A program made the position numbers and the translations under genes. Of a DNA stretch of 47,791 nucleotides, positions 9,666 to 18,117 are shown piece by piece. The stretch's first letter is position 1; the number at the start of each line of letters is the position of its first letter. The notes under the pieces were generated by a model. It had not been told where the DNA came from. It did not search any database and worked only from the letters and a program-made list of their open reading frames with translations. This DNA comes from an uncultured Flavobacteriaceae bacterium (GTDB lineage Bacteria > Bacteroidota > Bacteroidia > Flavobacteriales > Flavobacteriaceae), in assembly GCA_947501845.1 (NCBI GenBank), contig CANMXP010000029.1:1-47791 (forward strand), written 5' to 3'.

Positions 9666-12158
9666 ATGGTTGATTTAGATGGTTCAAAAGAAAAATTTAA
9701 TGAATTTGTTAATTTTTTTGATATTTATAAAGATAAAGATATAACAGAAAGTGATACTCGATCAAAATTACTTGATAAATTATTTATTGAAGTTTTAGGC
9801 TGGAGTGAATTAGATATAGATAGAGAAGGGCATACCTCTGAAGGGTATTATGACTATTTTTTTTCAACACCTAATTTTAAATTTGTTTTAGAGGCAAAAA
9901 AGAGCTTTATAGAATTTAAATTACCAAAGAACACTTCAAAATTTGTAACTCTTAATTCTATATATAAAGAAAATGAAAAAGTTATTAGGCAAATTAGAGG
10001 ATATCTTTTTGAAGTTGGACTTCAATATGGAATCATTTCAAATGGCAAACAATTTATTATAGGAAAATTTGTAAATAATAATGGTGAACCATGGAAAAAA
10101 AATAAAGTGTTATTTTTTGATGGAATTCATGATATAGAAAGTCGTTTTATTGAGTTTTATAATTTACTTGCACGGAACAATGTAATAGAAAATAGCGGAT
10201 TTACTATTTCAGATAAAGATATTCTATTTGGAAAAACGATTATATCTACAATTCCTAAAAAAGATGGGGAATTAGTTCGGAATTCCTTTAGTTCAAAATT
10301 AACTCCATTAATAAATGAGATTTTTGGAGAAATTTATAAGTATGAAACTTTAGATAATAATGTTCTTATAAAAGAATGTTTTGTTGAAAATGTTGAAATA
10401 AAAAAAAATAAAGAGGAAATAGAAGAATTATTTGCCGATTTACCACCAAGTTTAGGAGAAGTTGTACCAGCTCGAAATGTTAGTAGTATTGCACGACAAA
10501 TAGAAGATGAATTAATTGATTATCCTGTTAACTTAAATAATGTAGAGCCACCTTATCCGATAATAATCATTGGATCAAAAGGATCTGGGAAAACTACATT
10601 CATTAATTATTTATTTAAATCTTCAGTTTCAGATGATTTTGATAGGCACAGACCTAATATTTATATAGACTTTAGAAAGTATGTAGATTACGATTTAGAT
10701 AAAATAAATAGCAAAATCTATAAAGATTTAATATCAGCAATAGAAGAAAAGTATTACTATTATAGATTACATACACTTAAAATATTAAAGAAAATTTATA
10801 GGAATGAGATTCGGAAAAAAGATGAAAGTACTTGGGTTGCCTATAAGAAAGATAAAGATCTTTATAACATAAAATTAAGTGAGTATTTAGAAAAAGTACA
10901 GGAAGATCATGAAAATCATTTTATTAAATTAGCTCAATACTTTATTAATGATAGAAAACAAAGGTTATGTATTATTATTGACAATGCAGACCAATTTGAG
11001 TTTAATGTACAAAAAAATGTTTTCCTTTTCTCCCAGAGCTTAAGGATAAAATCTAAATGTGCCATTATTCTATCATTGCGTGAAGGGTATTACTACAAAT
11101 GGAGATATAAACCGCCATTTGACGCTTTTAAAAGTAATATTTATCACATTTCTGCACCTCCATATAATTTAGTTTTACAAAAAAGGATAGATTACGCTAT
11201 TAAAAATTTGAATATAAATGGTAAAACAAAAGGACAAAATGATAATTTAAATATCGATTTTGATAATAGAAATATTCTAGACTTCTTTTTAAACTTAAAT
11301 AAGACATTATTTATTAGAGAGAATTCTGAGATGTTACAATTTCTTGAGAAAACAACTTACCCTAATATAAGAGAAGGCCTAGAGCTATTTGATCATTTTT
11401 TGCTTTCTGGACATACTGATATTACAAAATATATTTTAAGACAGCAAACATCAGAATATAGTAAGCAAGCAATTCCAATATGGGAGTTTATTAAAGCTGT
11501 CGCTTTAGACAATAAAAAATATTATAATCATGAGAATAGTAAAATTCATAATATTTTTTATCCTTCAGGTAATGGTACATTAATATTCCTGAAGTATAAA
11601 ATTCTTAAATTTCTTGATTTAAGATTAGTAAATTTGGGTATTTCTGAGAAGTTTTACAAACTAGAAGATTTAATAGATGACTTTATAGAAAATGGGTATA
11701 AGAAAAAAACTCTTAATACTGAATTGAAAGATCTTTTAAACTATGGACTAATCGAAACTGAAGATATGATATCAGATAGTGAAGAAGATGGAGATATAGA
11801 ATTCTCTAATGCGATTAGTATTACATCAAAAGGACACTATTATATAGAATACCTTGTGACAAAATTCTCATACATAAGTATTATTTTACAAGATTCAATA
11901 ATTATGGACAAGGATTATTTTTCAAAAATGGTTAAAGTTTTTCCAAAAGCAAATGCATATGGGAAAAGTAATTTAACTGAAAGGTTTGAGGTAGTAAATT
12001 TATTTATTGAATATCTAAAAGTTAGAGAAATAGAAGAATTGGCAGGAAATGAAAAAGGTTATATTATGGATGAAATATTAACAGCAGGATTATATAAGTC
12101 TTTAGATAAAGTTAAAAAAAGAATTGCTATTTTCAAGATGGATGTCCAGACCTCATAA
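9666..12158 (+). CDS. PD-(D/E)XK nuclease domain fused to P-loop NTPase, candidate defence protein
   Basis: The 830-aa protein has two recognisable parts. Residues ~20-150 match the N-terminal nuclease domain of type I restriction subunits (HsdR_N-like): the LGW motif after a helix, D63, E76-A-K78, then Q109-x3-Y113 and the conserved YGIISNGKQFIIG segment. Residues ~295-520 form a P-loop NTPase, with Walker A GSKGSGKTT at 303-311 and a Walker B CIIIDNAD ending around D439-D442, of the KAP/STAND-like kind. No SF2 helicase motifs are present, so it is not a normal HsdR. The C-terminal ~300 residues are unassigned and may be sensory. The gene is markedly AT-rich compared with its neighbours, has no methylase or specificity gene nearby, and precedes a CoiA-like nuclease gene. 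An antiviral role is inferred from domain type and context. Confidence 0.75.
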   Translation: MVDLDGSKEKFNEFVNFFDIYKDKDITESDTRSKLLDKLFIEVLGWSELDIDREGHTSEGYYDYFFSTPNFKFVLEAKKSFIEFKLPKNTSKFVTLNSIYKENEKVIRQIRGYLFEVGLQYGIISNGKQFIIGKFVNNNGEPWKKNKVLFFDGIHDIESRFIEFYNLLARNNVIENSGFTISDKDILFGKTIISTIPKKDGELVRNSFSSKLTPLINEIFGEIYKYETLDNNVLIKECFVENVEIKKNKEEIEELFADLPPSLGEVVPARNVSSIARQIEDELIDYPVNLNNVEPPYPIIIIGSKGSGKTTFINYLFKSSVSDDFDRHRPNIYIDFRKYVDYDLDKINSKIYKDLISAIEEKYYYYRLHTLKILKKIYRNEIRKKDESTWVAYKKDKDLYNIKLSEYLEKVQEDHENHFIKLAQYFINDRKQRLCIIIDNADQFEFNVQKNVFLFSQSLRIKSKCAIILSLREGYYYKWRYKPPFDAFKSNIYHISAPPYNLVLQKRIDYAIKNLNINGKTKGQNDNLNIDFDNRNILDFFLNLNKTLFIRENSEMLQFLEKTTYPNIREGLELFDHFLLSGHTDITKYILRQQTSEYSKQAIPIWEFIKAVALDNKKYYNHENSKIHNIFYPSGNGTLIFLKYKILKFLDLRLVNLGISEKFYKLEDLIDDFIENGYKKKTLNTELKDLLNYGLIETEDMISDSEEDGDIEFSNAISITSKGHYYIEYLVTKFSYISIILQDSIIMDKDYFSKMVKVFPKANAYGKSNLTERFEVVNLFIEYLKVREIEELAGNEKGYIMDEILTAGLYKSLDKVKKRIAIFKMDVQTS

Positions 12159-12395
12159 AATTTTGGATAAACAATAGGTGATGTAAGGCTATATATTAGG
12201 GGTTTAGTTATAAGTTTCTTAATAATTCTAACTACAGAGCAACTTCAAAGCAATCTTAATTAGTTATAATTTTTTCTAAAATATAGTGAAAGAGCCGTTA
12301 ATTGTTTCCAAAATTATATACAGTCTTGATTTTTTCTTTTTATCAAGAAAAAAAGAAAATATTTCATTCTATTAAACCTAAAATATAGCTTGAAT

Positions 12396-13673
12396 ATGAA
12401 TATGAGATATGCTTGTTCTGGTAGTTTAAGGATAGAACCTCACCCAAGTGCAGTGGGTATTTGCCAAATATGTGAAAATGAAGTAAAAGCATATTGTGGG
12501 GAAATAAATAAGTGGCATTGGAGGCACAATAAACTACCTGATTGTGATTCTTTTCATGAGCCAATGACCGAATGGCATAAGAGCTGGCAAAATCAATTTC
12601 CTGAGGATTGGCGAGAAGTAGTTTTGGTTAGAAATAATGAAAAACATTTTGCCGACATTCTTACCTTTCATAACTTAGTAATCGAGTTTCAGCATTCTTC
12701 AATTTCTTCCAAAAAAATATTAGAGCGAGAATTATTTTATAATTGCATGATTTGGGTTGTAGATGCTATTGGTTTCAAGAAAAATCTAAAAATCAAAGAC
12801 CTATTTCAAGATCATTTAGATGAACTAAAAAAAAAGTACAATAAAACTGTTTTATATAATGAAATCTCTAATGTAATTGATATAGAAATAAGTTTATTAA
12901 AGTCGGAATTACTTTATTTAGAAAACCAGTTATTTCGTTATCCAAAAGCCCTAAATAGAAAGAGAAAGGTATTAGCTACGGATGAAAAAATACTACAAGG
13001 GTTAGATGAGTATTTAACAAATGAAGCCTTCGTCACTTGGACAAAAAATGGAAGAATACTTTATAGGTATAGTGAAAATTTGGATATGAATGAAGTAGAG
13101 ATAAGAAACCAAATAATTGATTTACAACAGGCAATAGGTTCTAATACAAATCAAATTAACCAAATTAATGTTGAGTTAAAAGACAAAGGCAAAGAGTTAA
13201 AGGAGAAACTTGTACTTCATAAAAATGAAATTCAAGAAAAAATTAGATATCAAAAACAATCACTTCAAGAAATCTATGTAGGAGTAAAGTCCATTTTCTT
13301 AAAAGGTCTTTCTGACCTAATTGAAAAAGAGAAATCTGAAATCCAAAAAATCGAGTTAGACTTACCAAAAATAAATAAAGAAATTATTTCAAAGAATTTG
13401 GCTATTGAACAAATTAATATAAATAAATTGAATAGGATATCCGATTTTTTAGCTGAGAAAAGCCTGGGATTTAAAAAAGAAATGCAGATAATTAAAGAGA
13501 AGTATGGTAATGTTTTCTCATATGAATGGAAGCGTGAACGAAGGTCATGGAAATCTGCCTCAAAGCCGATATTCTTAGATTTAGGTGATGAATATTTGTA
13601 CGAAATAAAGTCGGTCAATCTTCTTAAGAGAATATCTAAAACTCATTTTGTAATTCATTATTCTAATGAGTAG
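12396..13673 (+). CDS. CoiA-like nuclease with zinc-finger-like N-terminus and long coiled coil
   Basis: Numbered from the ATG at 12396 (a TTG two codons upstream and an ATG two codons downstream are alternatives), the protein is 425 aa. Cysteines in CSGSL, CQIC and AYCGEINKWHWRH suggest the small zinc-binding module seen in CoiA-family proteins. The nuclease core is H84-F-A-D87 followed by E97-F-Q99-H-S-S, the CoiA form of PD-(D/E)XK in which Gln replaces the usual Lys. From ~160 to 350 the sequence is charged and heptad-like, predicting a long coiled coil, which is not needed for a classical competence protein. It follows the nuclease-NTPase gene after a 237-base gap on the same strand and shares its AT-rich composition. 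A role in defence or DNA processing is inference. Confidence 0.75.
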   Translation: MNMRYACSGSLRIEPHPSAVGICQICENEVKAYCGEINKWHWRHNKLPDCDSFHEPMTEWHKSWQNQFPEDWREVVLVRNNEKHFADILTFHNLVIEFQHSSISSKKILERELFYNCMIWVVDAIGFKKNLKIKDLFQDHLDELKKKYNKTVLYNEISNVIDIEISLLKSELLYLENQLFRYPKALNRKRKVLATDEKILQGLDEYLTNEAFVTWTKNGRILYRYSENLDMNEVEIRNQIIDLQQAIGSNTNQINQINVELKDKGKELKEKLVLHKNEIQEKIRYQKQSLQEIYVGVKSIFLKGLSDLIEKEKSEIQKIELDLPKINKEIISKNLAIEQININKLNRISDFLAEKSLGFKKEMQIIKEKYGNVFSYEWKRERRSWKSASKPIFLDLGDEYLYEIKSVNLLKRISKTHFVIHYSNE

Positions 13674-13793
13674 ATTAAAATAAATAGACTAAAGACGAGT
13701 TCTGTTTTGCATAATATTAAAATCATGCAAAAAATTTAATTCACTTGAACACGAATGTTTGAAAGCACTACACATAAAAAACCCCTCAAACAA

Positions 13794-15098
13794 TCACCCC
13801 AAAGCCTCCCTATAAACTTGTAAACAGCGTTCCCGTGCTAATTTATGGTCTACTAAAGGTTGCGGATACGTAAGCTCTTGAAATTCTGGTACCCATTTTT
13901 TAATATAGTCTAGGTCCTTATCAAATTTTTGAGCTTGAGCCGTTGGGTTAAATATTCTAAAATAAGGAGCCGCATCGGTGCCACAGCCAGCAACCCATTG
14001 CCAGTTGCCAATATTGCTAGACATATCGTAATCTAATAACTTTTTAGCAAAATAGGCTTCACCCCACCGCCAGTCAATCAACAGGTGTTTGCATAAAAAA
14101 CTGGCAACCACCATACGCACACGATTATGCATGTGGCCCGTAGCGTTAAGCTCTCGCATACCAGCATCAACAAGCGGATAACCCGTTTCGCCTTTGCACC
14201 ATAAATAAAATTCCTGTTCGTCATTACGCCACATAATACGATCGTACTTTGGTTTAAAAGCTTTGGTTGCTGTATGTGGATAATGCCATAAGATCTGCAT
14301 AAAGAATTCGCGCCAAATCAATTCCTTTAAAAAAGTGTTATTAGGCTGTTTATAGGCCAATAAAACAATTTCGCGAATGCTTACGGTGCCAAAACGTAAC
14401 TGGATTCCCAGTTTAGAACTCCCATCGCGAGCGGGGAAGTCACGATTAGTTTCATAGGTGTTTATAAAAGATGCACTGAGCCTATAGCCTGCAACCTTTA
14501 TTAAAGTGGCTTTAAACCCCAGATCTTCAAGAGATAAAAAAGGGAACGCCTTATTTTTTACAAATTTATCCAAATGTTTTTCAGAAGGAAACCTTTGAAT
14601 CCCCTGATTTTTTATGGCTTCCAACCATTTTTTGGAGTAAGGGGTATATACTTTATAAGGTGTCCCGTCTTGCTTAACAATATCATCTTGTTCAAAAATA
14701 ACCTGATCTTTAAAGGTGTTAAAAGCAATACCTTTTGCCGCCAAAAGTTTTTCGATTTGTTGATCGCGCTGAAGGGCATAAGGTTCGTAATCCCGATTGG
14801 TATAAACCGATATTACGTGGTATTCTGAAATGAGCTGTTTATAAACAGCTTCTGGTTTGCCAAAATAGACGGCCAAACCACTTCCAAATGTATTTAGTTT
14901 GGTATTGATTTTTTCTAATTGCTCATGGATAAAAGCGACCCGCACATCATCATGGTCTAACTTATCGAGAATATCTGAGTCGAAAATAAAAATGGGCAAC
15001 ACAGGAGTGCCAGAAGATAATGCTTGATATAAACCAGCATTATCATGAACCCTGAGGTCTCTTCGAAACCAAAAAACAGTGACTTTTTGCTTTGCCAT
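13794..15098 (-). CDS. phrB: deoxyribodipyrimidine photolyase (class I, FAD-dependent)
   Basis: A 434-aa cryptochrome/photolyase family protein that uses blue light to split pyrimidine dimers in DNA. The N-terminal antenna domain begins VFWFRRDLRVHDNAGL. The C-terminal FAD-binding half has WREFFMQILWHYP, ARELNATG-type (MRELNATGHMHNRVRMV) and the signature DYDMSSNIGNWQWVAGCGTD with FNPTAQAQKFD. Length is normal for the family and both halves are complete. Its start codon abuts the stop of the SRPBCC gene, so it is the last gene of a five-gene minus-strand operon. Being coupled to TspO and the other small genes fits a light- or oxidative-stress-induced unit. Confidence 0.95.
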   Translation of the reverse strand: MAKQKVTVFWFRRDLRVHDNAGLYQALSSGTPVLPIFIFDSDILDKLDHDDVRVAFIHEQLEKINTKLNTFGSGLAVYFGKPEAVYKQLISEYHVISVYTNRDYEPYALQRDQQIEKLLAAKGIAFNTFKDQVIFEQDDIVKQDGTPYKVYTPYSKKWLEAIKNQGIQRFPSEKHLDKFVKNKAFPFLSLEDLGFKATLIKVAGYRLSASFINTYETNRDFPARDGSSKLGIQLRFGTVSIREIVLLAYKQPNNTFLKELIWREFFMQILWHYPHTATKAFKPKYDRIMWRNDEQEFYLWCKGETGYPLVDAGMRELNATGHMHNRVRMVVASFLCKHLLIDWRWGEAYFAKKLLDYDMSSNIGNWQWVAGCGTDAAPYFRIFNPTAQAQKFDKDLDYIKKWVPEFQELTYPQPLVDHKLARERCLQVYREALG

Positions 15099-15596
15099 TT
15101 AAAAAGATTTTAAGCTTAGTTTATTAGGAACGGTTTCTAGTGTTCCAAATAGCTCGGTTAGTTTTTTCTCCCTGTAACTAAAAATTTGTTTGAGCTGTTT
15201 TTTTACGATAATGGGATGTGCCAGTTGCCCCAACAAGCCAAAAGGAATTTTATAATCGATAATATCTTCCATTTCTATGCCACCGTCTATATCTTTTATA
15301 AAATGTTTGTGATGCCACAGGGCGTAGGGACCAAAACGCTGCTCGTCAACAAAATATTCCCCTTCTTTAACATGTGTGATTTCCGTAACCCATTTCGTGG
15401 TATACCCAGGAAAAGGGGATACTTTATATTGAATAATTTGCCCAGGGAACATAGGTCTATCTGCTCCAGATAGTATATGAAACCCCATATGGTCTGGTGT
15501 AATGACTTTAAGGTTTGCAGGGTTACACAAAAACGCCCATGCTTTTTGCCTTGAAATTGGAAATGCCTGTTTAGAATGTAATTGATAGAGTTTCAT
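15099..15596 (-). CDS. SRPBCC-family ligand-binding protein
   Basis: A 165-aa protein of the START/Bet v1-like SRPBCC superfamily, of the kind often annotated as polyketide cyclase or cell-division-inhibitor-like. Typical segments are ISRQKAWAFLCNPANLKVITP at the N-terminus, the PFPGYTTKWVTEITHV and EQRFGPYALWHHKHFI strands, and a final amphipathic helix (ISYREKKL-like, here FSYREKKLTELF). The hydrophobic pocket would bind a small lipid-like ligand; which one is unknown. Its stop codon directly touches the photolyase ATG, so the two are translationally coupled. No catalytic function can be claimed. Confidence 0.85.
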   Translation of the reverse strand: MKLYQLHSKQAFPISRQKAWAFLCNPANLKVITPDHMGFHILSGADRPMFPGQIIQYKVSPFPGYTTKWVTEITHVKEGEYFVDEQRFGPYALWHHKHFIKDIDGGIEMEDIIDYKIPFGLLGQLAHPIIVKKQLKQIFSYREKKLTELFGTLETVPNKLSLKSF

Positions 15597-15605
15597 AAGT
15601 TAATT

Positions 15606-15776
15606 TTATTCGGAGACGAGTTTCTCAATTTTTTTTGAAATTTTGTCTGCTTCGGCATATTTTTCATCGCTCATTTTTCTATTGATTGTTGATAGTCCAT
15701 GAGCTTCTTTTAGTAGCTTTCTATGAGCATCATTAAGCTTTTGGAGGGGCGATTTTCTTTTAAAAAAATTAAACAT
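15606..15776 (-). CDS. Lacal_2735-family small protein
   Basis: Reading the minus strand from the ATG at 15774-15776 gives 56 codons to a TAA at 15606-15608. The product begins MFNFFKRKSPLQKLN, contains LLKEAHGLSTINRKMSDEKYA (split here by function: a basic helix, then an NRK-x-SD-x-KYAEAD motif) and ends in KLVSE. That layout, an MF-x-F-F-K-R-K start plus an NRK..SD.KYAEAD core, matches the Lacal_2735 family of tiny flavobacterial proteins of unknown function. It sits 9 bases from the SRPBCC gene and 11 bases from tspO, within the operon. It is easily missed because of its length. Confidence 0.8.
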   Translation of the reverse strand: MFNFFKRKSPLQKLNDAHRKLLKEAHGLSTINRKMSDEKYAEADKISKKIEKLVSE

Positions 15777-15787
15777 ATCGTTTCTTT

Positions 15788-16249
15788 TTAATTATACAAA
15801 AGGATGTAAAGGTTTAATGATGTTGCAACACAAAGCCAAACAGCATAGGGAACAATAAATAGACTTTTAAGTTTGAGTGTTCTGTAAAATGCAATCAAAA
15901 AATAAAAAACCAGAACGCTAAGCAGGATTAAATTTATAAGTCCTAAAGCGACAAGGTGTTGATTGAAAAATATGTAATTCCAACTAATGTTTAATAAAAA
16001 TTGTACAGCAAATAATACCCATATTCTGTTTGATACTAAGGTGTCGTATAGGCGGGTTATATAAACGGAAAAGCAGAGCATAATAATTGACCATGCGGTT
16101 CCAAATACCCATCCAGGAGGTGTCCATGGTGCTTTATTTAAGTCCATATACCATACTGTAGTTGGACCATTTTGCATAAGTAAACTACCAATACCCAATG
16201 CTCCAAAATTTATGAGAAGGAAAATAAAGAATAAGACTATTTTTTTCAT
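15788..16249 (-). CDS. tspO: TspO/MBR-family tryptophan-rich membrane protein
   Basis: A 153-aa, five-helix integral membrane protein. The family hallmark is clear: LNKAPWTPPGWVFGTAWS near residues 38-55, followed by tryptophan-rich helices (LLNISWNYIFFNQH) and the last helix VWLCVATSLNLYILLYN. TspO proteins bind porphyrins and are linked to oxidative and light stress in bacteria. Here it is the second gene of the minus-strand operon with photolyase, which fits that role. It follows the SDR gene by 23 bases. The ligand in this organism is not deducible. Confidence 0.95.
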   Translation of the reverse strand: MKKIVLFFIFLLINFGALGIGSLLMQNGPTTVWYMDLNKAPWTPPGWVFGTAWSIIMLCFSVYITRLYDTLVSNRIWVLFAVQFLLNISWNYIFFNQHLVALGLINLILLSVLVFYFLIAFYRTLKLKSLFIVPYAVWLCVATSLNLYILLYN

Positions 16250-16272
16250 TTTTAAAAATTTAATAGGTGCAA

Positions 16273-17691
16273 TCAGGCAGCAATTTTATTTATCATACCG
16301 TTAAAAATAAAACCATGGAACGGTAAAACGGCATACCAATATAATCGTCCCCAAAGTCCCTTGGGCCTAAAAGTGGCCTTTTGCATAAGCGTATTATTTA
16401 CAATTTTAAATTCTAGCCATGCTTCTCCTGGTAGACGCATTTCGGCAAATAACAGCAGGCGTTTTTCTTCATTATTGGCATAGAGCACACGCCAAAAATC
16501 CAGCGCATCTCCAGTTTGTAATTCCATAGGATGCCTACGGCCACGTCGTAATCCAATACCGCCTACAGCTTTATCTATCAAACCTCTTATTTTCCAGAGT
16601 ATCGTACCATAGTACCAACCATTTTCTCCACCAATGGCCCAAATACGTTTAATGGTTTGTGTTTCATTTTTAATGGTTCTTTTTTTAATGTCCTTAAAAC
16701 AACCAAATTGTGGAACTTCGATATATTGAGAGAGCCTTTTGCTAAAACGCCCACTTATCAAAGAATCTTTCCAGCTTGAGACGATACTATTCTGCTCTAT
16801 TTTTTGGAAGGCTTTTTGTACGGCTTGTTTATAATCTATAGGCTTTATATTCAGAATTTTATTAATACTACTGGGCTTGCCAATCACTTCAACTTTCATG
16901 CTGTCTACTAAGGATATAGCTAGTTTGTACGATGTGGCAGTTATAAAGAACAACCAGTAGGATGATAATTTTGGTGTCATTACTGGAACCGTTAAAATGT
17001 GTCTTTTTAATTGTCTTACGGCAGCAAATTGAAGCATCATTTGTTTATAAGATAAAATATCTGGTCCTACAATATCAAAAGACTTATCCATAACTTCGGG
17101 GTGATGGATCGCTTTAGATAGAAAGGAAAGCACATCTCTAATAGCTATGGGCTGACATTTAGTATTTACCCATTTGGGCGTTACCATAATGGGTAATTTT
17201 TCAACCAAATCCCGTATAATTTCGAAAGAGGCACTTCCACTACCAACAATAATTCCAGCTCTAAAAGTAGTTAGGGCGTATTTTGATGATTTCAATAGTT
17301 GCTCTACTTTATATCTGGATTGTAAATGTTTGGATAACTGATCATCGTTAACAATACCACTTAAATAAATGACTTGTTTGGTCTTGGTTTGCTCCAAACG
17401 CGTTTTAAAATTTAAGGCGCATTGCTTTTCTAAGGACTCAAATTTTTCAACACTAGAAGACATCGAGTGTATTAAATAATAGCCTAAATCGATATCTTTA
17501 GGGATTTTGTTTAAGCTTTCTTCTTTAAGAAAATCAATCTCAATAATAGAAACCTTTGTATGATTTCTTAATATTAGAGGTACTCGATTTATATCCCGAA
17601 CACAGCATATGAGCTCATGGCCGAGCTCCAACAATATAGGAATGAGTCGCTTGCCAATATAACCTGTAGTACCTGTAACTAATATCTTCAT
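16273..17691 (-). CDS. NAD(P)-binding SDR-family protein with C-terminal DUF2867 domain
   Basis: The first gene of the minus-strand operon, 472 aa from the ATG at 17691; a TTG two codons earlier is less likely. The N-terminal atypical short-chain dehydrogenase domain starts KILVTGTTGYIGKRL, with the TGxxGxxG nucleotide-binding motif, and continues DLGYYLIHSM and VIYLSGIV, as in NAD(P)H-binding SDRs. About residues 325-472 (RIWAIGGENGWYYGTILWK ... WYAVLPFHGFIFNGMI) are the DUF2867 domain, regularly fused behind this SDR type. The substrate is unknown. Co-transcription with tspO and photolyase points to a light/stress context. Confidence 0.88.
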   Translation of the reverse strand: MKILVTGTTGYIGKRLIPILLELGHELICCVRDINRVPLILRNHTKVSIIEIDFLKEESLNKIPKDIDLGYYLIHSMSSSVEKFESLEKQCALNFKTRLEQTKTKQVIYLSGIVNDDQLSKHLQSRYKVEQLLKSSKYALTTFRAGIIVGSGSASFEIIRDLVEKLPIMVTPKWVNTKCQPIAIRDVLSFLSKAIHHPEVMDKSFDIVGPDILSYKQMMLQFAAVRQLKRHILTVPVMTPKLSSYWLFFITATSYKLAISLVDSMKVEVIGKPSSINKILNIKPIDYKQAVQKAFQKIEQNSIVSSWKDSLISGRFSKRLSQYIEVPQFGCFKDIKKRTIKNETQTIKRIWAIGGENGWYYGTILWKIRGLIDKAVGGIGLRRGRRHPMELQTGDALDFWRVLYANNEEKRLLLFAEMRLPGEAWLEFKIVNNTLMQKATFRPKGLWGRLYWYAVLPFHGFIFNGMINKIAA

Positions 17692-17718
17692 AATCAACTT
17701 AAATACTTGTTCGTCTTA

Positions 17719-17773
17719 CAAATATAGTGATAAATATTATTTTGTTTAATTTATTGGTTAAATTGTTAAACAA
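17719..17773 (-). promoter_or_regulatory. promoter and palindromic operator of the photolyase operon
   Basis: On the minus strand TATATTTG (plus-strand 17719-17726) matches the TAnnTTTG -7 box, 28 bases before the SDR ATG. Just upstream, TTGTTTAA (17742-17749) and TTAAACAA (17766-17773) form a perfect 8-bp inverted repeat with a 16-base spacer, and a related TTGGTTAAA lies between them at 17754. The palindrome covers about -23 to -54, where a MerR- or TetR-type factor could act. No clear TTTG -33 box is present, which suits an activator-dependent promoter. The cognate regulator is not evident in the window. Confidence 0.5.
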
Positions 17774-17850
17774 AACAGCTGATCGTAAGTTTAGTGTAGA
17801 CGATTGGCGTAACTCGAGTTCGACATAAAATTTGTAAAAAAACAGACAAA

Positions 17851-17973
17851 AGCTCAATACAATAAAGCTTGTCACCTTGAGTGCAGTAGAAAGGTCTTAA
17901 AAATTCAGTTGTTTTAATTAGGTTTAGACTGCGCTCGACCTGACATTTAAATAAAGCTAAAATTGTATTGAGC
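17851..17973. repeat. intergenic long inverted repeat, interspersed-element-like
   Basis: Outer arms AGCTCAATACAAT (from 17851) and ATTGTATTGAGCT (ending 17973) are perfect 13-base complements. Inner arms TGTCACCTTGAGTGCAGT and ACTGCGCTCGACCTGACA pair at 14 of 18 positions. The whole ~123 bases can fold into one long hairpin. It lies between divergent genes, where a terminator is not needed. The inner arm text resembles dispersed intergenic repeats I associate with flavobacterial genomes; copy number cannot be checked here. Confidence 0.6.
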
Positions 17974-18060
17974 TCAGGTTATTAAAATGTTGTTAGGCCG
18001 CACTCACCTTAACAACAGCCCTTCTATATTGCTAAATTTTATGTTAAAATAAATAAAAAT

Positions 18061-18104
18061 AATAGTATTACTTTTGTTTTTTAATAGTAATACTATTAAA
18101 TTTG
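18061..18104 (+). promoter_or_regulatory. TetR promoter with embedded palindromic operator
   Basis: TTTG at 18073-18076 and TAAATTTG at 18097-18104 are separated by exactly 20 bases, a perfect Bacteroidota -33/-7 pair, 14 bases before the TetR ATG. Filling the spacer is TAATAGTA-A-TACTATTA (18082-18098), a perfect 8+8 palindrome. An extra half, AATAGTATTACT at 18061-18072, is the reverse complement of part of it. This layout is what autorepression by a TetR dimer would need. Related half sites TAGTAATA recur at 19171 and 19214 before the ABC operon. Confidence 0.75.
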
Positions 18105-18117
18105 TGATATTAATTAT

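Noticed and set aside
9666-12158. Type I restriction enzyme HsdR
   Set aside because: The N-terminal nuclease part fits, but SF2 helicase motifs are absent and there is no hsdM or hsdS nearby.
12324-12348. Hairpin TCTTGAT / ATCAAGA as terminator between the two nuclease genes
   Set aside because: The stem is 7 bp with a T-rich loop and is followed by A, not T, on the plus strand, so it does not fit an intrinsic terminator.
13274-13618. 114-aa minus-strand open frame within the CoiA-like gene
   Set aside because: It is antisense to a coiled-coil region rich in Lys/Glu codons, which produces Phe/Ser-rich shadow frames.
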